In this document: one piece after another, positions 1-6,943 of the stretch
How positions within the stretch are numbered: the stretch's first letter is position 1
Layout: every line of letters begins with the position of its first letter
Assembly: GCF_017315705.1 (NCBI RefSeq)
Contig: NZ_JAFLRF010000048.1
Span: forward strand, 1 to 38,464
Origin: Trinickia mobilis
GTDB taxonomy: Bacteria > Pseudomonadota > Gammaproteobacteria > Burkholderiales > Burkholderiaceae
Length of the DNA: 38,464 bases
Direction of reading: 5' to 3'
Program-made: the position numbers and the translations under genes
Notes under the pieces: generated by a model
Told to the model about the DNA's origin: nothing
Databases searched by the model: none
Seen by the model: the letters and a program-made list of their open reading frames with translations, nothing else

Positions 1-123
1 AACCGCGTACGCCTGCTCGGCCGCCCAATCCGGGAACTGCGTCCGCAATGGCGCGATGGCTTCGCCACTGGCCGCCGCCTGCCAGAGCAGATCCGCGGCG
101 AGTTCGATATCCTTCCCTTTCAC
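1..123 (-). CDS. 2-keto-4-pentenoate hydratase-like protein, N-terminal part only
   Basis: The gene starts with GTG at 123 and runs off the left edge, so only 41 residues are visible. They read VKGKDIELAADLLWQ, then AAASGEAIAPLRTQFPDW and AAEQAYAV. This resembles the N-terminal helical region of the MhpD/HpaH hydratase family, which hydrates 2-hydroxypenta-2,4-dienoate-type products of aromatic meta-cleavage, where a helix with a GEPIAPL-like turn precedes the fumarylacetoacetase-like core. No metal-binding residues are in view, so the substrate cannot be read. The gene is divergent from the Rrf2-type regulator at 331 and shares with it the region holding the palindrome at 195-216. Family assignment is fairly good; the exact function is inferred. 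Confidence 0.6.
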   Translation of the reverse strand, partial: MKGKDIELAADLLWQAAASGEAIAPLRTQFPDWAAEQAYAV

Positions 124-194
124 TACGCGACTCCATTGCGCTTGATGCAAACGTTCGAGAGGTCGGAGTAGCACTCGAGCAAATGCACCCTGAC

Positions 195-216
195 GTTATG
201 ATATAGATATCATAAC
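195..216. promoter_or_regulatory. perfect 10-2-10 palindrome, candidate operator
   Basis: GTTATGATAT, then AG, then ATATCATAAC: two 10-base arms that are exact reverse complements. It lies between the divergent hydratase-like gene (start 123) and the Rrf2-type regulator (start 331), which is where an autoregulatory operator is expected. The six bases GTTATG recur inside the second inverted repeat at 936-956, in front of the crotonase gene. Binding by the Rrf2-type protein is an inference. Confidence 0.55.
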
Positions 217-330
217 ATTCACATTCAGAGTAGCGTTTGCGGGATAGCAAGTCAAGAGTCGGAAGACCGCTACAATGCGCTGTGCGGTAAGCTCCCACGC
301 ACGCGTATGCCATAGAGAACGGAACCTTCA

Positions 331-801
331 GTGAAATCGACCAAATTTGTCACGGCGTGCTACATCATGTCGTTCATCGGCGCCCATCATCCGCGCCTGC
401 TGTCCACGGCGACCATCGCGAAATGGGTCAACACGCATGCGGCGCGGGCGCGTCAGATCGTGTCGCTACTCGTCAAGGCGGAACTGCTCGAATCGTCGCG
501 TGGCGGCGGTGGGGGCGTGCGACTCGCGAAGAGCGCGAATGCGATCACGCTGCTGGACATCTACGATGCCGTTGGAGACTCCGAAATGTTTCAGTTTTCC
601 ATCGACAACCCGTTTTCCCAGTGGGCTGATCATTGCGGCGTTCACGATGTCCTACAGAACATGCGCGGCAGCATCGAAGAGCAGGCGCGCCGAGAATTCC
701 GCAAGATCAGGCTGAGTCAGGTGTTCGTGCCGTGGGACGAAGAAACGACGCGCGCCGCTGCAGCGAAGCACCGCGGCAAGTGCGCTGTCACGCCAGCCTG
801 A
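331..801 (+). CDS. Rrf2-family transcriptional regulator
   Basis: A 156-residue DNA-binding protein with the Rrf2 layout. An N-terminal winged helix (about residues 3-60: KFVTACYIMSFIG, then TIAKWVNTHAARARQIVSLL) is followed by the wing SSRGGGGGVRLAKSANAITLLDI and the family's typical DIYDAV turn. A long C-terminal helix follows. The three closely spaced cysteines that hold an iron-sulfur cluster in IscR and NsrR are absent; only C10 and one in HCGVHD are seen, so it is closer to YwnA/CymR-type members. The start is GTG with a weak upstream AACGGAAC. Palindromic sites lie on both sides of the gene (195-216 and 936-956), so it may control itself, the divergent hydratase-like gene and the downstream crotonase gene. 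Confidence 0.8.
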   Translation: MKSTKFVTACYIMSFIGAHHPRLLSTATIAKWVNTHAARARQIVSLLVKAELLESSRGGGGGVRLAKSANAITLLDIYDAVGDSEMFQFSIDNPFSQWADHCGVHDVLQNMRGSIEEQARREFRKIRLSQVFVPWDEETTRAAAAKHRGKCAVTPA

Positions 802-851
802 AAATCGGATTCAGCTACAGTGCACCCGCAGCCGGCGCTGCGGCACGCAAG

Positions 852-910
852 GCCTCTTCTCCTCCCCTTCTCCTCCCCTTTTCATCCCCTCTTCAATCCC
901 CCGTCCCCTT
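852..910 (+). other. pyrimidine-rich tract with a short direct repeat
   Basis: Nearly 60 bases composed almost only of C and T, including CTCCTCCCCTT twice in succession. It lies directly upstream of the candidate -35 box of the crotonase promoter. No coding frame or terminator is evident here. Confidence 0.5.
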
Positions 911-937
911 GACGCGCGACATCGAGCGCCGTATTTT
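909..937 (+). promoter_or_regulatory. candidate sigma-70 promoter of the crotonase gene
   Basis: TTGACG at 909-914 and TATTTT at 932-937 are separated by 17 bases. The inverted repeat at 936-956 overlaps the end of the -10 box and the expected start point, an arrangement typical of repression. Confidence 0.45.
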
Positions 938-956
938 AATGTTATGCTTACATTAA
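936..956. promoter_or_regulatory. inverted repeat overlapping the crotonase promoter
   Basis: TTAATGT and ACATTAA are exact reverse complements separated by 7 bases. An overlapping pair, ATGTTA and TAACAT, extends the dyad by three bases. GTTATG at 941-946 is shared with the palindrome at 195-216. Likely an operator for the Rrf2-type regulator encoded at 331-801, by position and half-site similarity. Confidence 0.45.
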
Positions 957-1084
957 CATATTAGTTTGCTTCGGCGTAGAGAGAGCAGGATCGCCGCGCC
1001 AGTCTCGATACCCGGAGCAGGAGCACATGCAAATCGCGTTGCGGCGATATTTCCGTCAAGCTTTTGACAACCGGAGAGGAACAA

Positions 1085-1849
1085 ATGAGCGACATTCTTA
1101 CAAAGACAGCATCGGGCATACTGACGATTACAATCAATCGGCCAGAGAAGAAGAATTCGATTACGGCCTCGATGTATGAAATGCTCGCGCAAGTGCTGCG
1201 CGACGCGGCGGGCGATGCCCAGGTTCGCACTGTTGTAGTAAGCGGAAGCGAGCAAATCTTTTCCGCAGGCAACGACCTCGGCGACTTCGTCAAGAATCCT
1301 CCTAACACGCAGGAGGCCCCGGTCTGGCAGTTTCTGCGTGCACTGAGCGCGTTTCCCAAGCCCGTTGTTGCGGCGGTGTGCGGTGCGGCAGTGGGCATCG
1401 GCACGACCATGCTACTTCACTGCGATCTCGTATTCGCGGGCGAGAACGCGAGGTTCAGCTTGCCGTTCGTCAACCTGGGACTTTGTCCTGAAGCCGCGTC
1501 AAGCCTTCTGTTGCCGAAATTGGCCGGCTATCAACGTGCGGCACGCGCGCTGTTGACAGGCGATGCCTTCGACGCGAATACAGCCCTGCAGATGGGACTC
1601 GTCAATCAAGTTCTGCCGGTCGAGGAAACATTCGCGTTTGCGCAGCAAGAGGCCGTGAAATTAGCTGCCAAGCCGCTCGGCGCGATTGTCGAAACCAAGC
1701 GCCTTCTGAAGGCCGGTGACCGCGCCGCAACGCAAGATCGAATAAACGAAGAGGCGGCGGTGTTCGGCAAAATGGTGACGGACGGTGCAGCCCAGGAAGC
1801 GATTGCCGCGTTTGCCGAAAAACGCAAGCCCGATTTCAGCCGATTCTGA
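1085..1849 (+). CDS. crotonase-fold enoyl-CoA hydratase/isomerase family protein
   Basis: A 254-residue acyl-CoA enzyme of the crotonase superfamily. The ATG at 1085 was chosen over the TTG at 1064 because GGAGAGGA sits just before it. Both oxyanion-hole segments are present: FSAGNDL (residues 59-65) and CGAAVGIG (99-106). Of the two hydratase glutamates of rat crotonase, the position of E144 is T108 and that of E164 is F128, so classic hydration chemistry is unlikely. Instead there is a glutamate at E136 in LGLCPEAASS, the place of the catalytic base in peroxisomal-type delta3,delta2-enoyl-CoA isomerases. That suggests double-bond isomerisation in unsaturated fatty-acid or related CoA breakdown. 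The protein ends in PDFSRF, a usual ending for this group. No CoA ligase or thiolase is adjacent. Confidence 0.85.
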   Translation: MSDILTKTASGILTITINRPEKKNSITASMYEMLAQVLRDAAGDAQVRTVVVSGSEQIFSAGNDLGDFVKNPPNTQEAPVWQFLRALSAFPKPVVAAVCGAAVGIGTTMLLHCDLVFAGENARFSLPFVNLGLCPEAASSLLLPKLAGYQRAARALLTGDAFDANTALQMGLVNQVLPVEETFAFAQQEAVKLAAKPLGAIVETKRLLKAGDRAATQDRINEEAAVFGKMVTDGAAQEAIAAFAEKRKPDFSRF

Positions 1850-1922
1850 TGCACCTCGCCTCGTGAAGCGCGTCTCGAACTCTTGAGTGAAGCTGGCCGG
1901 CGGTCTCCCGATCACGCCGGCT

Positions 1923-2084
1923 TCAGCATTCAGTAGTGTTTTGCGAGGTATCGAGGTCCCAGAAATCGCGGACCAGGCCAATCGATCGGAATATTTCAAG
2001 TGCCTGAGCGGGTGTCCATTTCTGCCAGTCCACATATGACGGATGTTGTCCCAAGCCTTGCTGGCGAGAACAACGACGCGTCAT
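1923..2084 (-). CDS. small ORF translationally coupled to the YciI-like gene
   Basis: A 53-residue ORF whose ATG overlaps the TGA of the upstream YciI-like gene as ATGA, the usual form of translational coupling. The protein starts MTRRCSRQQG and contains VDWQKWTPAQALEIF and IGLVRDFWDLD, a tryptophan-rich helical sequence that looks like real protein. I do not recognise the family. It could instead be the surviving C-terminal end of a longer gene whose front was deleted. The overlap and residue make-up favour expression; function is unknown. Confidence 0.4.
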   Translation of the reverse strand: MTRRCSRQQGLGQHPSYVDWQKWTPAQALEIFRSIGLVRDFWDLDTSQNTTEC

Positions 2085-2386
2085 TGAACGAGGTCGTTAT
2101 GTTTGCCATGTTTCCAGCGTTCGACAATCACGGACGCAAAAAGACCCGCTTGCGTGAACGGATCATCCTTGACGAATTCTTCGACCTCGCTCCAACCGGA
2201 AGCTTCAAAAATCAAAAAGCTTCCCGTCATGTCTTCGTCAGCGGCTCCTGTTCCTGCTCCCAGCGTAGGGCCGCCCACCAGAATCTTCTCCGCCAGAGGG
2301 GCGAGATACTCGAGATGACGTGCATAGTTTGCGAGCCGGACGTGCAGATGTCCTGGTTTGTCTTTGCGATAAATCAAAAACAGCAT
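2081..2386 (-). CDS. YciI-like (YCII domain) protein
   Basis: A 101-residue protein with the dimeric ferredoxin-like fold of the YCII family. The hallmarks are the opening MLFLIYRKDKPG, the first histidine-bearing helix RLANYARHLEYL, the LAEKILVGGPTL strand-turn and SFLIFEASGWSEVEEFVKDDPF near the end. AAGGAAGGA lies before the ATG at 2386. Members are small, and some act as dechlorinase or lyase-like enzymes, but most are uncharacterised; no specific substrate can be given. The next ORF (1923-2084) overlaps its stop codon and is probably translated with it. Confidence 0.85.
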   Translation of the reverse strand: MLFLIYRKDKPGHLHVRLANYARHLEYLAPLAEKILVGGPTLGAGTGAADEDMTGSFLIFEASGWSEVEEFVKDDPFTQAGLFASVIVERWKHGKHNDLVQ

Positions 2387-2749
2387 GGTCGATCCTTCCT
2401 TGGCTAAAGTGAAATGAGCTGTGCGAGCGCGATGAACGAAGGCTAATTAGGCGCCGCGCCCTCGTAAGCGCTCTCCACGTCCGCCATATCGACGGACCGC
2501 CGAGGATCGCCGCGTCAATCAACAATGTAAAAAACGAATCACCGCCCGCGCCCAGATCGCTTCGCCAGAAGGCCTGTCGCACACGGGCTGACCAAGCCGC
2601 TCGTCTTTTCGCCGGCCGGCACGGCGAAACGCTTCGAATCGGTCGGTTTCGCCGGCTGGCTCGCGTGACCGCGCAATTCCATCGTCAATGCGCGCATCGC
2701 CGATGCGTCGCCCAGGGGGCGAAATGAACGGACGTGAGCGGATTCTGTT
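2387..2749. other. gap without a recognisable gene
   Basis: About 360 bases between the YciI-like gene and the glutaredoxin gene. Plus-strand bases near 2580-2668 read LTKPLVFSPAGTAKRFESV and then GFAGWLA before a stop. This has a protein-like make-up and may be the tail of a lost gene, but I cannot name it. Confidence 0.4.
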
Positions 2750-3004
2750 TCATGGCGCAAGCAGCGCATCGAGCCGGTTCTGCCGTTCCAGGGCGTACAG
2801 GTCGTCGCAGCCTCCGACATGGGTCTCGCCGATGAAGATCTGCGGCACCGTGCGTCGGCCGACGCGTGCAAAGAGCGCCTTCGCGGCGTCGGCCTTGCCG
2901 TCGAGAGCCACTTCGTCGAAGACCACGCCCTTCTTGTTCAGCAGCGCCTTCGCCAACTCGCAATAGGAGCAGCCGCGTTTGGTGTAGATGGTCACGGTAG
3001 ACAT
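2750..3004 (-). CDS. glutaredoxin (GrxC-like)
   Basis: An 84-residue cytoplasmic glutaredoxin. The active site is C12-S-Y-C15 after the strand TVTIYTKRG. The cis-proline is in R-T-V-P54-Q-I-F, and the glutathione-binding VGGCDDL follows (residues 63-69). Both active-site cysteines are present, so dithiol and monothiol chemistry are both possible; CSYC replaces the commoner CPYC. The ribosome site CGGAGG lies six bases before the ATG. It is 98 bases downstream of a flavin disulfide reductase on the same strand, with a terminator-like hairpin between, so the two are neighbours with related roles rather than clearly one transcript. Confidence 0.93.
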   Translation of the reverse strand: MSTVTIYTKRGCSYCELAKALLNKKGVVFDEVALDGKADAAKALFARVGRRTVPQIFIGETHVGGCDDLYALERQNRLDALLAP

Positions 3005-3028
3005 GAGAAACCTCCGATATATGCAGGT

Positions 3029-3050
3029 AAAAGGCGCGCTTCACCGCGCC
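3029..3050 (-). terminator. intrinsic terminator-like hairpin after the disulfide reductase gene
   Basis: On the minus strand GGCGCG, loop GTGAAG, CGCGCC, then TTTT. It lies just after the stop of the reductase gene at 3103 and before the glutaredoxin start at 3004. Confidence 0.55.
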
Positions 3051-3102
3051 GTGATGCTGACGGGTATGGGTTGGGTGGGCCGGCGTATCCCGACGCAGTG
3101 TC

Positions 3103-4497
3103 TCAGCGGTTGGCCGCGAGCTGCGCCGCGGCATCCCGCAGCGCCGTGCGCAAACCTTCTTCCACGACGGGGTGATAGAACGGCATCGCCAGCATCGCGT
3201 CGACGGTCAGTCCCATCTGCAGGCTCCACGCCAACAGATGGCCGATGTGCTCGGCTGCCGGCCCGAGCATCTCCGCACCGACAAAGCGCCGCGTCGCGCG
3301 GTCGACATACACATGCGCGAGCCCCTGGTTCTTCAGCATCACGCGGCTGCGGCCCTGGTTCTCGAAGCTCACCTTGCCGGTCACGAAGGTGCCGGCAGGC
3401 AGGTCCCGATGGCGCGCGCCGATCAGCGCGATCTGCGGGTCGGAGAACACGACCGCGAGCGGCGCCCTGCGCTCGATCGGCGTCACGTCCGGGTAACGCC
3501 CGGCGTTGCGCCCGGCCGAGCGTCCTTCGTCGGCCGCTTCGTGCAGCAGCGGCAGGATTCCGTTCGCGTCTCCGGCGATGAACACCGGATGCCTGCCGAC
3601 CTGCAGCGTGTCGGGATCGAAATCCGGCACGCCGTGCTCGTCCAGTTCGAGCGACGTATTCGAGAGCCCCAGGCGCGCGACGTCCGGCCGGCGTCCGGTG
3701 GCCGCCAGCACGTATTCGTAGGTGTCCCCCGTCACGGTCCCGTCGGCGCGCTGGAAGCGCAGCCGCACGCCCTCTTCGACTCGCGTCGCGGACAGCATCG
3801 TGCCGCGCGGCTCGAAATGAAACGCTTCGCTGAAAATCGTCCGGGCCGTCTCCACGAGCTTCGGATCGGTCAACTGCCCCACGCCGCCGCGCGCGCCGTA
3901 GACGCTCACCCGCACGCCGAGACGCGCAAGCGCCTGCCCGAGCTCGAGGCCGATCACGCCGGGGCCCATGACGGCGATGCTGCGCGGCAACGTCTGCCAG
4001 TCGAACACATCGTCGTTCACGACGACGCGATCGCCGAGTCCTTGCAGGACGTCCGGCATCACGGGCGTCGAACCGGTCGCGATCACCACGCGCTTGGCTT
4101 TCACGCGCGTGTCGTCGCCGACTAGCAGCAACTGGTCGTCGATGAACTTCGCATGGCCGACGAGCCGGTCCTCTTCCGGCAACGCTTCGACGTCCTCGAC
4201 CACGAAGCCGACGAACCGGTCCCGCTCGCGCCGCACCCGCGCCATCACCGCCTTGCCGTCGATCTGCACGTTGCCCACGTTGACGCCGAACGGCGCCGCA
4301 TGGCTTGCCGCGTGTGCCGCCTCGGCAGCCGCGATCAGGAGCTTCGACGGCATGCAGCCGACACGCGCGCAGGTCGTGCCGTACGGGCCGCCTTCGATGA
4401 TCACCGCGGAAGCCCCTTCCGCCTTCGCCGCGCGGTAGGCGGCAAGCCCCGCGCTGCCTGCGCCGATGACGGCGACGTCTGTATGAATCATGCGCAT
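3103..4497 (-). CDS. FAD-dependent pyridine nucleotide-disulfide oxidoreductase (dihydrolipoamide dehydrogenase-like)
   Basis: A 464-residue two-electron flavoprotein reductase. The FAD site is VAVIGAGSAGLAA (residues 8-20). The redox pair is C43 and C48 in GTTCARVGCMPSK, and the second nucleotide fold has MGPGVIGLELG. FIAGDAN is the second FAD contact, and the dimer-interface pair H442 and E447 in HPVVEE completes a normal active site. The sequence is well diverged from the true Lpd at 23848, and no lipoyl-complex genes adjoin it. The substrate is therefore unclear: glutathione-like or other small disulfides are possible, given the glutaredoxin gene next door. AGGAA lies seven bases before the ATG at 4497; an in-frame ATG six bases later is the alternative. 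Confidence 0.88.
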   Translation of the reverse strand: MRMIHTDVAVIGAGSAGLAAYRAAKAEGASAVIIEGGPYGTTCARVGCMPSKLLIAAAEAAHAASHAAPFGVNVGNVQIDGKAVMARVRRERDRFVGFVVEDVEALPEEDRLVGHAKFIDDQLLLVGDDTRVKAKRVVIATGSTPVMPDVLQGLGDRVVVNDDVFDWQTLPRSIAVMGPGVIGLELGQALARLGVRVSVYGARGGVGQLTDPKLVETARTIFSEAFHFEPRGTMLSATRVEEGVRLRFQRADGTVTGDTYEYVLAATGRRPDVARLGLSNTSLELDEHGVPDFDPDTLQVGRHPVFIAGDANGILPLLHEAADEGRSAGRNAGRYPDVTPIERRAPLAVVFSDPQIALIGARHRDLPAGTFVTGKVSFENQGRSRVMLKNQGLAHVYVDRATRRFVGAEMLGPAAEHIGHLLAWSLQMGLTVDAMLAMPFYHPVVEEGLRTALRDAAAQLAANR

Positions 4498-4526
4498 TTC
4501 CGTATTCCTAGTCGATTTGCCGGGAT

Positions 4527-4570
4527 GTGACGGATGTGCGCTCGGGCCTCGTCAGCCGGGCATCCGTCAC
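4527..4570. repeat. 10-base inverted repeat upstream of the disulfide reductase gene
   Basis: GTGACGGATG at 4527-4536 and its exact reverse complement CATCCGTCAC at 4561-4570, separated by 24 bases. The position, 30-75 bases before the start of the reductase gene, would suit an operator or a leader hairpin. No T-run follows. Confidence 0.45.
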
Positions 4571-4924
4571 GACATGGCAACAGTGTAGGAACGACTCGGG
4601 CATGGGAGAATGCCGAGACGACTCAGTTTCATGCTCGATCGTCTCACGCGAACCGGCTGCCCGAACGCAGCGCGCCTTGTGTCACCGGACGCACCAGAGG
4701 ATGACCGCTGCGAAAAGCGGCTATCGTCCCGTATCGAGCCCCCCTTTGTTGCCGAACGTCGCGAACCGATTCACAAGATGGGCGTTACCGGCAGCGAAGT
4801 TGGAACCCTTATCGCCAATGCCGTGCACGATGCCGCTTTGCTGCTGGCAGATGTTGAAGTCGTTGCCAGCTGCAAACTGGTCGGCATCAGCCGCGCTTCG
4901 CGTCGAAGGACTGCTTCGGGATCC
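4571..4924 (-). other. gap; reading frame stays open past the recombinase stop
   Basis: No recognised gene. On the minus strand the recombinase frame stays open for 67 codons after its TGA, to a TAG at 4721-4723. It reads QFAAGNDFNICQQQSG and HGIGDKGSNFAAGNAHL. It has no start signal of its own and no family I know. Confidence 0.3.
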
Positions 4925-5503
4925 TCAACTACTCGTCGCCGCAGTGCAATACCTATGCACCGTTACGCGGTCGATGCCGAACTCGCGTGCGAGTTGGCTA
5001 CGGTTTTCGCCGGCGTTAAAGCGTCGTTTCAGTTCGGCCCGCTGCTCTATCGTGAGCTTTGGCTTGCGGCCTAGATACTTTCCTCCCTCCGAACGGGCGC
5101 GGGCGATACGTTCCCGCTGTCTTTCCTTCCTGATGCCATGCTCGAATTCGGCAAACGCGGCGAACATGGTCAGCGCCAGCTTGCCGACCGACGTTTCGGT
5201 ATCGAATCCCTGCATGAGAATGACCAGGCGCACGCCTCGCGCGCTCAGCGCGTTAATTTGAGTCAGCACGTCGACCGTGCTGCGGCCGAGCCGGTCAAGC
5301 GCGTACACGACTAGCGTATCCCCCTCATGGAGATGCTTGGAGCACTCGGCCCAGCCGTCACGACTGCCGGCGGTGGTGGTGCCGCTTGTCGGCTCATCGG
5401 CAAATTCCTTGTCGACCCTCCAGCCTGCGGCGGTGATAGCCTGTCGTTGGTTTTCGACCGTCTGCTCGGCAGTCGAAACGTGTAGATAAGAAATGATGCT
5501 CAT
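4925..5503 (-). CDS. serine recombinase of the resolvase/invertase family
   Basis: A 192-residue site-specific recombinase. The catalytic serine is S10 in YLHVSTAEQTVENQ. The distal arginines are in VYALDRLGRSTVDVL, and FAEFEHGIRKERQRERI is the long E-helix. The C-terminal helix-turn-helix is LAREFGIDRVTVHRY. One oddity: the position of the conserved arginine two residues before the serine (R8 in gamma-delta resolvase) is histidine (H8), which could impair catalysis. The length fits the family. No transposase adjoins it, so it looks like a stranded resolvase or invertase; a companion element was not found. The start is ATG at 5503. Confidence 0.9.
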   Translation of the reverse strand: MSIISYLHVSTAEQTVENQRQAITAAGWRVDKEFADEPTSGTTTAGSRDGWAECSKHLHEGDTLVVYALDRLGRSTVDVLTQINALSARGVRLVILMQGFDTETSVGKLALTMFAAFAEFEHGIRKERQRERIARARSEGGKYLGRKPKLTIEQRAELKRRFNAGENRSQLAREFGIDRVTVHRYCTAATSS

Positions 5504-5595
5504 GGGGCTGTTTGTAGTTACTGCAATAGCGGATGCGCACTAATTCGTTATATCTCTGCTATAGGTTGACGGCGGCATAAAACCGCACTTCAACG

Positions 5596-6810
5596 TCATC
5601 GATAAATGTAGCTCCGCGACCACGGGATCGTGTCGGCCGGGCGTCGCGACTTATGGCATACGATCTGGTAGATGGATACGTTGTCCCTGGCAAACGCCTG
5701 TGCGCAGCCGGCCAGATAGACACGCCAGATCCTGTATCTCGTTTCCCCCACCAATTTCCGGATGAACTCGGTATTGGCTTCAAACCGCTCGGTCCAGTTC
5801 TCCAGTGTCTTCACGTAATGCCGTCTCAGATTCTCGACATCGAGTGCTTCGAGACCGCCGGCCTGCATCTCCACCAAAGCAAATGAAAGATGCGGCAGTT
5901 CGCCGGCCGGAAACACGTATTGGTCGATGAACGATCCGCCACCCAGCGGCGAGTCGCCGTCGTCGGGGTCAGTCGATGTGATGCCATGGTTCATCGCCAC
6001 CCCGTCGTCCGCCAGCAGTGCACGCATGGTCGAAAAGTATCCCTCAAGGTTGCTCAGTCCGACGTGCTCGAACATGCCAACGCTCGTAATTCGATCAAAG
6101 CTGCCGGTCACGTCCCGGTAGTCTTGGAGTCTGATCTCTACGAAATCCGACAGATTGGCGTCCTTGACGCGCTGGCGCGCAAATTCATACTGCTTTTCGG
6201 ACAGCGTGATACCCACGCAACGCGCTTGGAACCGTTGCGCCGCGCGAATGACGAGCGCCCCCCAACCACAGCCGATATCCAAAAGAGTCTGACCAGGTTG
6301 AAGCCGGATCTTCGAAAGTATGTGGTCGATCTTTTTCACTTGCGCCTCATCGAGACTCTCGTCTCCATTCTCGAAGTAGCCGCATGAGTACACCAGCTGC
6401 TCATCGAGCCACAGCCGATAAAACTCATTCGATACGTCATAGTGGTACTGGATCGACTCCTTGTCCTCCTTGCGCGTATGCGAAAAGCGCGTGAGAACCT
6501 TCGCTGCAATGCCGGCGTCCTCGCTTGGAAGCGACGCCAGCTTGTAAGCAACATCAATGATGTCGGTGATCTTTCCGTCGATGTCTATGCTCTGTTTCAC
6601 GTACGCCTCGCCCAGCACGTCCAGACTGGGATTGAGAAACGCGCCGACGGCGCCAACATCGTTGATGCGAAGTTGCACGCGCGGCTCATGGAACGTACCG
6701 AGGTCGTAACTACCGCCGGACCATAGCGTCAGCCGCGCAGGCACATTCATCTCCGTTCGAATACGCTTTGCCCAGGCGTCCAATTTCGTGCCGATTACCT
6801 TGTCAAGCAT
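5596..6810 (-). CDS. cyclopropane-fatty-acyl-phospholipid synthase family protein
   Basis: A 404-residue SAM-dependent methyltransferase of the CFA synthase family. It adds a methylene group across double bonds of membrane lipid acyl chains. The visible features are the N-terminal lipid-domain segment with FLNPSLDVLGEAYV (58-71), QYHYDVSNEFYRLWLD (121-136), YSCGYF with C143 and the SAM site LLDIGCGWGAL (176-186). GMFEHVG and a C-terminal helical part follow. GAGG stands ten bases before the ATG at 6810. It is on the same strand as the DD-endopeptidase and TlpA-like genes, 133 bases after the former. A second, different CFA synthase is encoded at 29704. Which lipid substrate each uses cannot be read from sequence. 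Confidence 0.93.
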   Translation of the reverse strand: MLDKVIGTKLDAWAKRIRTEMNVPARLTLWSGGSYDLGTFHEPRVQLRINDVGAVGAFLNPSLDVLGEAYVKQSIDIDGKITDIIDVAYKLASLPSEDAGIAAKVLTRFSHTRKEDKESIQYHYDVSNEFYRLWLDEQLVYSCGYFENGDESLDEAQVKKIDHILSKIRLQPGQTLLDIGCGWGALVIRAAQRFQARCVGITLSEKQYEFARQRVKDANLSDFVEIRLQDYRDVTGSFDRITSVGMFEHVGLSNLEGYFSTMRALLADDGVAMNHGITSTDPDDGDSPLGGGSFIDQYVFPAGELPHLSFALVEMQAGGLEALDVENLRRHYVKTLENWTERFEANTEFIRKLVGETRYRIWRVYLAGCAQAFARDNVSIYQIVCHKSRRPADTIPWSRSYIYR

Positions 6811-6943
6811 AGATTCGACCTCGATGTAAGCTCGCTAAATGGATCAACGGCCGGATAAGCGGTAGCGATGGACAGATATCCGTCGGCCGGTCTCGTAGCC
6901 GCAAGAATGGGCCACGACCTTTCGCCATCGCGCCGACTCTTCG

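Noticed and set aside
3172..4125. 317-codon plus-strand open frame
   Set aside because: Antisense to the flavin disulfide reductase gene, which is certain from its motifs.
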